This document shows positions 48,808 through 59,193 of a stretch of 64,000 nt of DNA, piece by piece. The position numbers and the translations under genes are program-made. The stretch is from Agapetus fuscipes (taxonomy: Eukaryota; Arthropoda; Insecta; Trichoptera; Glossosomatidae): positions 4,588,001 to 4,652,000 of the forward strand of contig OX637345.1 in NCBI GenBank assembly GCA_951799405.1, in the 5' to 3' direction. Numbering within the stretch: position 1 is the stretch's first letter; each line of letters opens with the position of its first letter. The notes under the pieces were generated by a model that was given only the letters and a program-made list of their open reading frames with translations, did no database searches and was not told the DNA's origin.

Positions 48808-49014
48808 TCAATGTGATTTTTGACATTGTTTATTTTTTACAAGTTTGTCAATATTTGTTTTCATTTTTGTAGTTGCAACCCGCAGACTACCTTCCAGATG
48901 TGCATCTGTAATTCTCGACCATGTTGTCGATTTCACATACTTCGTACGAGAAAACAGCTGCTCACACACATATGTGCTCCCAAACAATGAAATTATTTTA
49001 TGGCATTTTTTCAC
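48808..49014 (-). pseudogene. hAT transposase C-terminal dimerisation region remnant
   Basis: A 68-codon frame: FGSTYVCEQLFSRTKYVKS and ITDAHLEGSLRVATTKM correspond to the hAT C-terminal domain as seen in the ZBED/GTF2IRD2-related lineage. The catalytic core is deleted. Transcription direction is from the right terminus towards the left. Confidence 0.8.
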
Positions 49015-49196
49015 TCATATGTTTGAAAGAGTGACTTTGAGAATGCTGACGATTGCGAGTCGTATATTACTCGTATGTATATATCGCATGTCACCGGGCG
49101 CGATACTTTATTTTTTTAGCCTCTGGTGGCCGCGGGCCGCAAGAAATTAGCTGGCGGGCCACATGAGGCCCGAGGGCCGCGGGTTGAAGACCTTAG

Positions 49197-49250
49197 TCCT
49201 AGAGTCTCTGAAATCTAGGGAGTCTCCCACACAGGATTTCTTTAAAAAAA
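49197..49250 (+). repeat. SINE-A copy, right part
   Basis: Begins with the duplicated target and continues GTCTCTGAAATCTAGGGAG, ending CACAGGATTTCTT. Confidence 0.75.
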
Positions 49251-49289
49251 AGAGTCAGACTGTTTGCTTTCTTATTAATAATAATTCAT

Positions 49290-49455
49290 TAATAGATACT
49301 TTAATGAATTATTAATAATTAATTCCCCAATGACATCTGTTGAACCAGGGTCACAGTTATGGTCAATGAACGCAGGCGGGGATCGAACCAGCGTTATTCT
49401 ATTCCAAATACACAAGAAAGATCGGCCCCTTGATCCCTCGGCAATAACACCGACT
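49290..49455 (-). repeat. SINE-C copy
   Basis: Reverse of 45,080-45,262: GTTGAACCAGGGTCA, GGGGATCGAACCAGCG and CTCGGCAATAACACCG. Confidence 0.65.
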
Positions 49456-49497
49456 AAAGTTATTTACAAGATGAAACGTCGATCTTCCAAAACAGGC

Positions 49498-49575
49498 ACA
49501 TAAACGCAACTAAGCTATACCTATAGTGTAATTTTTTGCCACATTGTCTAAAAAGGAATGCTATGTGGCGAGTGG
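49498..49575 (-). repeat. SINE-B 3' fragment
   Basis: ACGCAACTAAGCTATACCTA, TTGCCACATTGTC and ATGTGGCGAGTGG. Confidence 0.6.
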
Positions 49576-49621
49576 CAATCTCCCTCCCTCCATCGGGAAT
49601 CGATCTGTATACATTTTTTAT

Positions 49622-49692
49622 ATTGGACTGGATGGACCTTTAGTGACCGGTCTTTGGTAAAAGTATATGAATTTTTCACTCAGAGAAGAGCA
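49622..49692 (-). repeat. SINE-A internal fragment
   Basis: GGATGGACCTTTAGTGACCGG through CAGAGAAGAGCATA. Confidence 0.6.
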
Positions 49693-49938
49693 TATTCTAT
49701 AATCTAATCTAAATCTAAGCTGCAAAGATATGTATCATTTGAGATTCATATTAAATGCATTCCCACAAGCAGACATGCATAATTTCGCGCTTACACATGC
49801 TGCATGTGGACCTACAATATAAAAACCCCAATCTCAAATGAACATAAGCCATGCAACTCTTGCCGACCTTCCCTGAAGCAGGGGTGACATTGGCAAAGAA
49901 AACCATTTTTTACAGTATGGGTGGTCAGCCGCATACCA
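49693..49938 (-). repeat. DR1 copy, complete
   Basis: (CTAAAT) tail subfamily; nearly identical in layout to 53,160. The head ends at GCATACC. Confidence 0.85.
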
Positions 49939-50117
49939 TATAATCTAAGTAATATATTAATTTAAAGTTCTCAAATACATGCCCAAAAACAAATACGTGT
50001 AGTTCGCGCTTACCAATGCTGAATGTGTACTTTCAAATAAAATCCAAACCTCAAATGAACATAATCCCTTGTGCCGACCGACTTTTGCTGACCTTCCCTG
50101 ACACAGGGGTGACATTA
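49939..50117 (-). repeat. DR1 copy, 5'-truncated
   Basis: (ATAATCTAAG) tail, second subfamily. Centre carries a duplicated CCGACCGACTTTTGCTGACC; joined to SINE-A at ACATTA. Confidence 0.75.
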
Positions 50118-50222
50118 GTATTTGAAAATGTAAATGGTATATTTTTTTGCTCCGCCGGGATTCGAATCCACAACCTTCCAATAACGAGTCAGAAGTGTTA
50201 TTCACTAGACTACTCACCTATC
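50118..50222 (-). repeat. SINE-A head and start of body
   Basis: GCTCCGCCGGGATTCGAATCC (B box complement), CACTAGACTAC near the A box. Confidence 0.7.
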
Positions 50223-50224
50223 AA

Positions 50225-50290
50225 GTGGGGATAAAACCCTGCTCTCTGGCATGGAATGCAAGCATTTTATCGACTGAGCCGTTGACCGGA
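50225..50290 (-). repeat. SINE-B head fragment
   Basis: GGCATGGAATGCAAGCA and CGACTGAGCCGTTGACCGG. Confidence 0.65.
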
Positions 50291-50915
50291 ATTTAATTGA
50301 AAATGTTAATTACTTTACTGTAGATCAATAAAAAAAACGGATGTTTTGAATACAGGCAATTAAATTGCTAGCACTTGTGTTTGTTAATTTTATGACTCTA
50401 CGTTTATTGCTTTATTTGCTGGCAGTAAAGTCTCAACAAAGGAAAGTGTGAACATTCAGTTCGGACTAATTATTTTACAATCGCCCGATGTGTTTTTGTT
50501 TTACCTTTACAATGCTGTTAACAGAGTGCCAACAATAAATCAACTCTAAATAAAATCAGGTCCAAACAGTTTAAAATAGCTCTCTGCTATGTGAAGTCGT
50601 CCGTAGTTTTTTCCCGACTATCAGGGATTTTTTTAATTTACAGCATTTACTATCGATACTCTGGAGGTCAAAGAAAGCACGTACAATTTATTATTTTTCA
50701 TTAAAAGTATTGCTAAAAATACACACAACAACAAATTAATATTCTAATTGTAGAAAATATTAATTGTTGTGAAATTCATACGTAAGCTTACTTTAAAAGC
50801 TGGATTTCTTGCATTATAAAATGTCCTCGAATATATTATGTCCGTCAAATTGAAATCGGTGTTGTGAATATTTCCCAATAAAATTTGTATACTCTTTGAA
50901 ATATTACGAATCAAA
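50291..50915. other. non-coding stretch
   Basis: AT-rich; nothing recognised. Confidence 0.45.
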
Positions 50916-51152
50916 TTCCTTGACTAATAGGTTGGTATGAGGCTGACCCCCCATACTGTAAAATTGGTTCACTATGTCATCCCTGTTTCAGGGAAAGTCG
51001 GCAAAAGAAAAAGGGCTCATGTTCATTTGAGTTTTAGATTTTATTTGTAAGTACACATTGCAGCATTTGTAAGACACACTACATGTCTGTTTGTGGGCAT
51101 GCATTTAATATGAATTTTAAATGTTAATATATATTTGCAACTGAAATTAAAG
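50916..51152 (+). repeat. DR1 copy, complete
   Basis: TTCCTTGACTAATAGGTTGG head; lacks TTTGCCAATG in the centre; tail GCAACTGAAATTAAAG. Confidence 0.8.
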
Positions 51153-51289
51153 AATCTTCACAATGTCAAACCTTGTGACGTCATATTTTGTTGTTCTTGT
51201 TTATGTCATTTGTGCCAACTCTTTAATGTGTAGAAAATGATCTCCTTTTTTTTTCTCGTCGATCATCTTTTGTTTTTTCTATTCCATAT

Positions 51290-51545
51290 TATGGTTGCCC
51301 CATTAACAGACAGGATTAGAGAATCCCAATTCCGGTGGTTCGGCCATGTGATGCGAAGAGACAATGAACATATTGTCCAAAAAGCCCTCAGCATTCCCAC
51401 AGGACCAAGAGGCAGAGGCCGCCCAATGGCAACATGGCGAGCCAACATTGAAAAAGAAATGCAAAAGAGAAACCTGACAGAGGTGATGAGCCAGGATAGA
51501 AAAGTTTGGCGTCTTCGAACAAGGAGGGCCGACCCCAAATGATGG
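51290..51545 (+). pseudogene. LINE ORF2 C-terminal fragment (RTE/BovB-like)
   Basis: Within the frame ending at 51,540: RIRESQFRWFGHVMRRDNEH, PRGRGRPMATWRANIEKEM and KVWRLRTRRADPK, then a stop. This is the end of an RTE-type reverse transcriptase. The upstream 50 bp of the same frame (ISFFFLVDHLLFF...) is unrelated. No catalytic region; a GAAAGAAGAAG tail follows. Confidence 0.8.
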
Positions 51546-51951
51546 GATAAAGGAAAGAAGAAGATATTCAAATTTCCCCATTTTCTTTATTTTCCCTACA
51601 TAGCTATTTAAATGCTTTCGTTACAACATGAAGCATTAGTATTGTCGGACATCCACTATAGAGATATCAGCTCAGCCCAGCTGGATGTATTTATTGCCAA
51701 CATAAATCCATTGTAGGAGAGATCGGCTGGTCGTATATCAAGGAGTTGAAAGCTGACGAGACGCGGTACAACTCTAGTAGTATAAAGTAAATAACACTGC
51801 GTAAACTCATCACGATCGAGTAAATCGAGATAAATGTATGAAAACTTAATCACTCACAAGGAGGTGCCGTTGTACATTTCATACATTTTCGATTTACATA
51901 TTTTTACGTATTCATGCTACCAAAAATCGTGTGCAAATTTTCAAGTCAATC
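51546..51951. other. non-coding stretch including a gypsy empty-site paralogue
   Basis: Positions about 51,785-51,900 resemble the two flanks of the gypsy element joined without insertion. TATGAAAACTTAA, GGAGGTGCCGT and ATTTCATACATTTTCGATT are shared, with a single ATAC at 51,881-51,884. Confidence 0.6.
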
Positions 51952-52258
51952 AATCTATCTATCTATAATCTAATTTACGAAGATATGTTACATATAAGAT
52001 TCATATTACATGCATGCCCACAAGTAGGCACGTGTGAGTTTGCGCTTGCAAATGCAGCGTGTATACTTCTATGTGAATTTTTGACCACATGCAAGACACG
52101 TGTAAGTTCAAAGTCACAGATGCTGAATGTGTGCTACTTAGAAAATTAACCAAACAACTCCTTCCACTCTTTCCTGAAACCGAGGTGGCATTGGTAAAAG
52201 TGAACAAAGTTTTACAGCATGGAGGTCAGCTTCATACCAAAGTATTAGTAAAAGAACC
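51952..52258 (-). repeat. DR1 copy, rearranged
   Basis: Two partial 3' halves in tandem: ACATGCATGCCCACAAGTAG, GGCACGTGTGAG and later ACATGCAAGACACGTGTAAG. These are followed by a normal 5' half ending CATACCAAAGTATTAG. Confidence 0.65.
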
Positions 52259-52269
52259 TCAAATTAGAA

Positions 52270-52386
52270 TCTATCAATCTAAATCTAAATCTAAGTTGCA
52301 AAGATATGTACCTATTATTTGAGATTCATATTAAATGCATTCCCACAAGCAGACACGCATAATTTAGCGCTCACATATGCCGCCGG
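52270..52386 (-). repeat. DR1 copy, 5'-truncated
   Basis: (CTAAAT)n tail to TCACATATGCCGCCGG; stops there. Confidence 0.7.
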
Positions 52387-52445
52387 CTATCTATAATAAT
52401 CTTTTTCTTTTTAGGCTATCTATAATAAATTTGATTTTTTTTTTA

Positions 52446-52632
52446 ATCTAATCTAATCTAAGCTGCAAATATATATATCATTTAAGATTTATATTAAATG
52501 CATTCCCACAAGCAGACATGTATAATTTCGCGCTAACACATGCCGCATGTGGACCTACAATATAAAAACCCAATCTCAAATGAACATAAGCCCTGCAACT
52601 CTTGCCGTTCTTCCCTGAAACAGGGGTGACAT
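52446..52632 (-). repeat. DR1 copy forming left arm of a hairpin
   Basis: (TAATC) tail to AGGGGTGACAT. Positions 52,586-52,632 pair with 52,664-52,710. Confidence 0.8.
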
Positions 52633-52639
52633 AAATGGT

Positions 52640-52712
52640 TTTAAAAAATGGTTCACTTTGCCAATGTCACCCCTGTTTCAGGGAAGGACGGCAAGAGTTG
52701 CAGGGCTTATAA
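52640..52712 (+). repeat. DR1 fragment forming right arm of a hairpin
   Basis: AAAAATGGTTCACTTTGCC through GCAGGGCTTAT. The two 47-bp arms differ at one position by eye. Confidence 0.8.
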
Positions 52713-53158
52713 TAAAAATTATAAATAAAAATATATGAATACATCAACAATAATGAAGGTAGTTTTTGTATGCACTCTTTCATGTTCTCTAAAGTCTTAT
52801 CTATATCGATCATCATGATTGTAAATATCCACAATTATTACCCCAAGGAACATGCATTTAATAAGAGATGATGGCCCATACATATTCTGTACTCTGTCAG
52901 TGCTATTCACAAAATATTTAATCAACAGCTGATCTAAGGATCATTGATTTTGTTGTAACAAAAATTCAGTGTAGGCTATGGATGAGCCATGGCTTTGCTG
53001 TTTGAGAATAACACGGTATGTTGTATGGGCAGCCACTATTAATTTCAAATACATTGTATCGCCATTAAAACAGTGGATCATAACCAGTGGATCGGGAGCC
53101 ACCAATGCGGTTCTCGAGTGACTTGTACCTACAACATACATAAAAGAGCAAATCGACA
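52713..53158. other. non-coding stretch
   Basis: No recognisable gene; one 72-codon minus frame (52,941-53,159) is featureless. Confidence 0.4.
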
Positions 53159-53159
53159 C

Positions 53160-53411
53160 TAAATCTAAATCTAAGTTGCAAATATATGTATCATTTGAGA
53201 TTCATATTAAATGCATTCCCACAAGCAGACATGCATAATTTCGCGCTCACACATGCCGCATGTGGACCTACAATGTAAAAACCCAATCTCAAATGAACAT
53301 AAGCCCTGTAACTCTTGCCGACCTTCCTTGTAATAGGCGTGATATTGGCAAAGTGAACCATTTTTTACAGTATGGGTGGCCAGCCTCATACCAACCTATA
53401 AGTCAAGGAAT
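53160..53411 (-). repeat. DR1 copy continuous with LINE 3' UTR
   Basis: Complete copy, (CTAAAT)n tail, head AACCTATAAGTCAAGGAATAC, continuing into LINE sequence. Confidence 0.85.
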
Positions 53412-53585
53412 ACAAGCAATTAATTACATCCAGTTATGCAAACAAAGAAACACTAAAAAAAAACATCTATAAAAATGAAAACTGATTCTTTGCCTTAGCC
53501 GCCTACATTACAGATCAACCGCCATTTTTTTCGGTTCTTACATACTTCTTTCATTTCATCCAGAGTCATAACCTTTACCTTCAAG
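53412..53585 (-). pseudogene. RTE-like LINE 3' UTR and last codons
   Basis: AAGCAATTAATTACAT and A-rich UTR, then ACATACTTCTTTCATTTCATCC and CAGAGTCATAACCTT. The latter part is the complement of the KKVMTLDEMKEVC coding end seen at 1,491-1,565. Confidence 0.7.
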
Positions 53586-53929
53586 GTAAAACTGAATAAG
53601 TCATATTTTAAGCTAACATGGGTTTCTCAGATAAATGCACCTATTTCCCTATTTTCTAAGAGAGAAAACATTACAAAACTGTGAAAACTCTGTAGTTTAG
53701 AAGTTCTTAATGAGCACTGCCTTGTAATTAATTCACTTAATATGGGAAGTTACGCGTGATATAATGTTTAATTCACAATTTCTCAAATGAGTGAATCAGC
53801 CTTTATTCAGTTGGCCTTTATTCACCTTTATTCACCTTTTATTCACTTTATTCACCTTTAAGGTGGCGAAATAATCTTGATAGAGTAATAATAATAAGTA
53901 ATAAAAGGATGATTTTCAAATGGTTTAAA
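53586..53929. other. non-coding stretch
   Basis: A small CACCTTTATT reiteration at about 53,805-53,860; otherwise nothing. Confidence 0.45.
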
Positions 53930-54135
53930 AATGAATAACAATATCAGTATAAGAATGATTTAATCACACCTCAAGAGCCCTCTGCAAGCTTGATCGTCAT
54001 TCTCAAGTAAGACCCAGTTGCTGTGAGGCTGGATAGGACTTTGGTTAAAATATACGAATTTTTCAACTCAGCAAAATGGTATATTTTTTTTGCTCCGATG
54101 GGATTCGAGCCCACGACTTTACATATACGAGAATT
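53930..54135 (-). repeat. SINE-A copy
   Basis: 3' end CACACCTCAAGAGCCCTCTGC at left, B box complement GGGATTCGAGCCC at about 54,101. Confidence 0.7.
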
Positions 54136-54482
54136 TATCTATTTCGATACTAAGAAATATTGTTAAAAGGTTAGGAACCACTGCCTTACAATGATGGCGA
54201 AGCAAACTTGCAAAACCGTACGTGGTTCGGTCATGATAAACAATTCAAGAATAAAATTTAAATAATAAATGTTTTTTGTCGCCGTGCATGCTATGAAAAT
54301 ATTTTAATGTTTGAAATCAAACTTAATTAACATTGTCCTAATTAAGATGAATGATTAAAACACTTTTTAAGCCCCTTTACAATGTATTTAATACATTTTA
54401 TTCCAAAAGTTAAATTGTTTAGTCTAGCATAGGTAACATAATTAAATTGGAGTTATGACTTACGGTCATTTAACAGAACACA
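54136..54482. other. non-coding stretch
   Basis: Nothing recognised. Confidence 0.4.
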
Positions 54483-54654
54483 ACACAACTAAGCTACATA
54501 TATATGCAACTTCTTGCCACATTACCCCCCAAAGCTTTCGCATGTGGCGAGTGGAACCTATTTATTTTTCCAGGTAAGGGGACCAGCCTTACGCCAACCA
54601 CTTAAGCTGAAGTGGTGGTTTTCCAGCTCCCGAGGAGGCTGGTATTTATTTCTT
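54483..54654 (-). repeat. SINE-B 3' segment joined to DR1
   Basis: ACACAACTAAGCTACATATA through CAGCTCCCGAGGAGGCTGG; on the minus strand it follows the DR1 fragment at 54,655-54,745. Confidence 0.7.
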
Positions 54655-54745
54655 TCAACAGGGGTGACATTGGCAAAGTGAACCATTTATTACAGTATGG
54701 ATGGTCATCCTCATGCCAACTTATAAATCAAGGAATACAAACAAT
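54655..54745 (-). repeat. DR1 5' fragment
   Basis: CAACAGGGGTGACATTGGCA through AACTTATAAATCAAGGAAT, continuing a little into LINE-UTR-like ACAAACAATCAATTA. Confidence 0.7.
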
Positions 54746-54798
54746 CAATTATATATAAGTTAAGTTAAGATTTCAAAAACTGTAATATGTCGTGTATG

Positions 54799-55053
54799 CT
54801 CCTTGGTTATGGGTTGGTATGCGGCTGACCACCCATGCTATACAAATGGTTCACTTTGCCAATGTCAAGCCTGTTTCAGGGAATGACGGCAAGAGTTGCA
54901 GGGTGTATGTCCATTTCAGATTTGCTTTTTATGTTGTAGGTTCACATGCGGCATGTGCAAGCGCGAACTTGTACGTGTCTGCTTGTGAGAATGCACGTAA
55001 TGTGAACCTCCAATGTAACATATCTTTGCTACTTAGATTAGATTAGATAAGAT
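54799..55053 (+). repeat. DR1 copy, complete
   Basis: Head TCCTTGGTTATGGGTTGGTA, tail ACTTAGATTAGATTAGATAAG; closely matches the 4,751 subfamily. Confidence 0.85.
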
Positions 55054-55492
55054 TAGTTATTTTAGAATATATAAATCAAACAATCTAAGATTTTGTAAAT
55101 TCTCGTTCGCTAACATCGATTACCGCTGTGCAGCCATTTCTGCAATATTCAATTATTTAGCAAGTCCATATTAGCTGAACAATCAGGCCTGCCCAACACG
55201 CGGCCATGCATCAGTGTCAGGGGTAATTAAACAAGGGCCGCGGTCCGCGTCATCTCAGCTTGGACACCCCTGACTTGTTTATAATGCCCAGCCCACAATA
55301 ACAGTTTTATATACTCTGTGTTAACCGATGGCTTTAGCTTAAGGTTTAGAAGTGAATCAGAGGCGAGCATTCCACACATGCAAAAGAAGAAAACATATTA
55401 TGAATGGTTGATTCAATATAATATGCACTATTTGCAAGCGCTTGCATAGGGTATAGGCAAATACATTTCAGAATAAATATTTTCTCCTATAA
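55054..55492. other. non-coding stretch with possible hAT-like MITE
   Basis: At 55,184-55,272 CAGGCCTGCCCAA and TTGGACACCCCTG form a partial terminal inverted repeat of hAT type around GC-rich sequence (GGGCCGCGGTCCGCG). I found no 8-bp duplication. Confidence 0.35.
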
Positions 55493-55602
55493 TAATCTAT
55501 AATCTAAGTTGCAAAGATATATTAACATTTAAAGCTCATATCAAATGCATGCCCACAAACAAACACGTGTAGTTCACGCTTTCAAATGCTGAATGTGTAC
55601 CT
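55493..55602 (-). repeat. DR1 3' half
   Basis: (ATAATCTA) tail to TGAATGTGTACC. Confidence 0.7.
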
Positions 55603-55724
55603 TGTAGAGTTCTCTGTTTTTCAACCAATAATTATATCGCTTTGACTTTGAGATCTTGGGGAAGAGAGGAAGTATCTCAAGGGGAGGGGAGGGATGAGAT
55701 GCACCCCTGACGTTGCAAGGGATG

Positions 55725-55975
55725 GGGGACTCGGATTTTGACTGGCGATCGATACGGATGTGTTTTGATTCTCTAAACGCTAAAAATAATTAATTTCATT
55801 TTCTAATTTTTTAATAAACTCGGGGACTTCGATCTTGCACGGCGGTCGATACGGATGTGTTTTGATTCTCTAAACGCTAAAAATAATTAATTTCATTTCC
55901 TAATTTTTTAATAAACTCGGGAGTCTGATTTCGGCCGGAGATCGATACGGATGTCTTTTGTTTCAAAGCTTTTAA
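55725..55975. repeat. tandem repeat, 96-97-bp unit, ~2.5 copies
   Basis: GATACGGATGTGTTTTGATT starts at 55,751 and 55,848 and in shortened form (GATACGGATGTCTTTTG) at 55,944. Two units are nearly identical, so it is young. Confidence 0.85.
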
Positions 55976-56410
55976 TAATATATTCATTCCGATTTTCTAA
56001 ATAATAAAAATATTTTATAAATAAAGGAACATTAATCAACAAAACTTTGAATACGCATCTATTGAACTTGAAATTTAATAAAATTACTTTTGTAAATATT
56101 AAGCGCGGAAATTCTTTTGATTTAATTTGGCATTATTATTGTGGAGTGAGAAGTGCAGTGGTTTTATTTCTTATTGGGATCCGGCATTTCATTATTTAAA
56201 ATTAAAGCGACTATTTACGTTTAAAACAGAGTTGTTCCTGAGCTGTTTTCCTGGGCTGAGTTTTCTTTGATTATACTAACAGATTAACTAAAAATTTACT
56301 AAACTAAAACTAAATTTCATTGAACATATTACTTTATTTCATTTTTATGTTGGTGTTTTCTTTCAGAGTTTCTTATCGCTGTGTACTTGGTTATAATATA
56401 TTTACTTTCA

Positions 56411-56640
56411 GGGATTCATCGACTTACCTGTGCGGGGGAAAGATTTTCCTGTTTATTTTCTTATCGATGCATAATTGTTAATTATAAGTTTATTTCAGGG
56501 ATTCATCGACTTACCTGTGCGGGGGAAAGATTTTCCTACTTATTTTCTTATCGATGCATAATTGTTAATTATAGGTTTATTTCAGAGATTCACCTACTTA
56601 ACTAAGCGGAGGGAGGTTTTCTTCTTATTTTCGACAAAGT
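56411..56640. repeat. tandem repeat, 87-bp unit, ~2.6 copies
   Basis: GGGATTCATCGACTTACCTG at 56,411 and 56,498; a diverged third unit starts near 56,585. The period is a multiple of three, which keeps a 74-codon plus frame open by itself. Confidence 0.85.
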
Positions 56641-56673
56641 AATTATTTACTGTCGCTGTTATTTATGTACTAA

Positions 56674-56676
56674 CAC

Positions 56677-56711
<35 letters not shown>
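56674..56711. repeat. (CA)n microsatellite
   Basis: About 17 CA dinucleotides. Confidence 0.95.
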
Positions 56712-56712
<1 letters not shown>

Positions 56713-58630
56713 ACTATTGACATTTTGCCTCCAATTAGATTCTCTCTCTTGCCGGAATTCTGCAATGTTATATTGAGTTAAGAAATGTATGGTTTACTTG
56801 AAATCGAGATATATTGTCTTCCGTGACCAGCTGTCCTCGTGGCCTCCTTACCGAACGGTCCTTCCTGAAATTTTCCTATCTGTGGATAGCGGCTGCACCG
56901 GTTGTCCCAGCAAGTAATATATCTCGCAAGGTTTCAAGGTGATGGGACCTTTTGTTTTAGTTTATAAATGTGGGTCTGGTGTTGAATCATTCACAGTCAC
57001 GGGAAGACCCTAGTTTCAGGAAAATTCCTGAAAAACTATAACATTCAATGCAGAATTACCTAATCACTCTTACACATTACGGAATGCTGTTCTCCTTGAG
57101 GTGGTGAGAATGAAAGAATGATTATGAAGGATTTGCATGCTGCATGAATTACCTATAAGTAAGGCCTGAAAGTAATCCATCTGAAGGTGAAAATGTATTC
57201 CAATCACACCATTACACATCCATCACACTAGGGGTTGGCCAAGCTAATAAAATACAAATTTCATAAATAAATTATAAACAAACAACTCTGCAGTACGTGC
57301 TAAAGCTGAAATACCTGCCATATCATATCAAGATACACAAAGATATAATGCTGATGTACCTAATGCAGTTGAATTTGAAAACCGCTGAGTGACCTTGTTC
57401 ATAATATGTTCCCGACCACAACAATGTTCCTGAAAATTGGCAGCCGGCCTCTGGCCAAATACAACTGGATATGTACCCGACCTCCGGTCGCAACGAGAGT
57501 TCCTGAAATGATCTGGGCTCACTCAGCTGGATTAACGTTCCATGATCTCTGATCATATATACTAGGAGTTTGCTTGGAGCCAACACTGTTGCAGTAACTC
57601 GTAGCTGAACACACACAATCCAGACTAACCTTCCTGTCCCGTGGTTTTTTGCAGCAAAAGATTACCATCCGGAGCGGGGGGAGGGTACGTTGGGGAAGGA
57701 AGGCGGTACCCACAGGCCGTGTAGGCCATTTTTGATTGTTTAATTAGAGTCACTTTGATCGACGAGGGTGTCGAAATCTTAGATTCACGCCGCGTGTATT
57801 CGAATCCTTTCCTTGAAATAACTAATAAAGGTCCATTTTGCAGTGCCTTTCAGATGACCGGTGGTCACAGAAAGATGCTGTAAAAGCCATGGACCTATTA
57901 ACTTACAGGTGGACGCGCAAAGGTAAGAATTACAACAAAGAAGAGATCGCCTTGCATGTAATTACTTTCACTAACAAACTAAAACCTAACTGCCTTTCAT
58001 CTCGCAATTTTTTATGTCATTTATGTTTTTATCTGAAAATAATTTCGACTACCTTATATTCCAATTAATTAAACTCGCACACATTAAGACCGTTCCGTAA
58101 TTAATAACGCTTAAATCTCGTCGCCTTAAAAATAATTGTAGTTCATACTACCTCATCTTTGATCGCGTAAACGCAAAATCAATACTCGTTATAATCTTAT
58201 AAAAAGGTAGAAATGTATGAGGGGTACACCTCCCAAAAAGTACTTGGGTTTGCCACTAAAGTAGATTTTGAAACGGTAAAACAAAAAAAAATAACACAAC
58301 GTTCTGTTTCATTATCTTCCACACGACGAGGAGTCCTACCCTTAGCTAGACGATCACATAATAATTGGCCAAAAATAATTACTACCTCGATTGGGGTAGA
58401 TTGCTCTTCCAGCAACTGAAACTGAAGGTTGGAAAAGAATCGAAGCAGCCTAGTGCTATTCCTTCAGAGAAGGTTTGTTGCACTTGAATCCTGGTGATTC
58501 CAGGGTACCCTCCCTGCACATTCGATCGCTCCACTTCTACCGGAGGAGGAAAAATCCCTCTTTCGCGCTTTCTCTTTCGAGTCTCCTCTTCGTTCCTCCG
58601 TCCCCTTTTCGGCAGGGGGGGAACATTACA

Positions 58631-58774
58631 ACCTACAAATAAAATCCAAAACTCATTTGAACATAAACCCTACAACTTTTGCCGACCTTCCCTGACACAG
58701 AGGTGACATTGGCAAAGTGAACCATTTTTTACAGTATGGGTGGTCAGCCTCATACCAACCTATAAGTCAAGGAA
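58631..58774 (-). repeat. DR1 5' half
   Basis: AACCTATAAGTCAAGGAAAT head, CCCTGACACAGAGGTGACATTGG core; tail half missing. Confidence 0.8.
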
Positions 58775-58829
58775 ATTCTCAAATTCTCTTGAAATAGCTC
58801 ATTTGAAATTGACTGAATAAGGTCTTCAA

Positions 58830-59010
58830 CGGCTTAATTGACTGTCCCACCCTGTTGGAGGGCTACAGGTTGTACGTGCCTGACGACTACATCCGAGGAC
58901 AAGGACATGATCTATTTCATGTACCGAAAAGCCGTACTGATGTCGTGGCGCAACACCCTGTGACTCGGAGTATAAAGCTCTTAAATAAGTCTAATATAGA
59001 CATTTTTTAG
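58830..59010 (+). pseudogene. LINE ORF2 C-terminal fragment (R1/Jockey-like pattern)
   Basis: A frame without ATG encodes IDCPTLLEGYRLYVPDDYIR, LFHVPKSRTDVVAQHPVTR and IKLLNKSNIDIF then a stop (59,008-59,010). The pattern 'DCP.LL.....VP....R....F..P..RT......P..R...L.N' is the usual C-terminal end of such LINEs. Too short for the usual ORF cut-off. Confidence 0.7.
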
Positions 59011-59113
59011 TGCAATTTATTAAGATTTAAAAAACTAGCAATAGAGTGCTTCCCAGCATGTTGATAGCTGTGAGGGTGCACTGTAATTAGAGTAACCCAT
59101 TGTGTATTAAAAA

Positions 59114-59193
59114 AAACATACACCCTGCAACTCTTGCGGAGTTTCCCTGAAACAGAGGTGACATTGGCAAAGTGAACAATTTTCTACAGCATA
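59114..59193 (-). repeat. DR1 copy, left part, interrupted by MITE
   Basis: ACACCCTGCAACTCTTGCGG through TTTCTACAGCATA; continues at 59,481. Confidence 0.75.

Larger units (their letters stand above)
48531..49204 (-). mobile_element. internally deleted hAT DNA transposon
   Basis: Lies between perfect 8-bp duplications TCCTAGAG (48,531-48,538 and 49,197-49,204), as hAT transposases produce. Termini are inverted: GGTCTTCAACC at the left and GGTTGAAGACC at the right. GGGCCACA/GGGCCGC subterminal repeats lie near both ends. Only 658 bp long. A piece of SINE-A is nested inside at 48,660-48,738. Confidence 0.88.
55603..58628. other. long non-coding stretch
   Basis: Contains two tandem repeats, a CA microsatellite, and otherwise no repeat that I recognise. 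Short frames at 57,323-57,713, 57,838-58,068 and 58,197-58,419 have no identifiable domain. This is the best candidate for unique sequence in the right half of the window. Confidence 0.45.

Noticed and set aside
56381..56605. 74-codon repeat protein (SGIHRLTCAGERFS...)
   Set aside because: Produced by an 87-bp tandem repeat whose length is a multiple of three; no start context, signal or homologue recognised.
58197..58419. Antiparallel ~70-codon frames on both strands
   Set aside because: No recognisable motif; mirror openness on both strands suggests composition.
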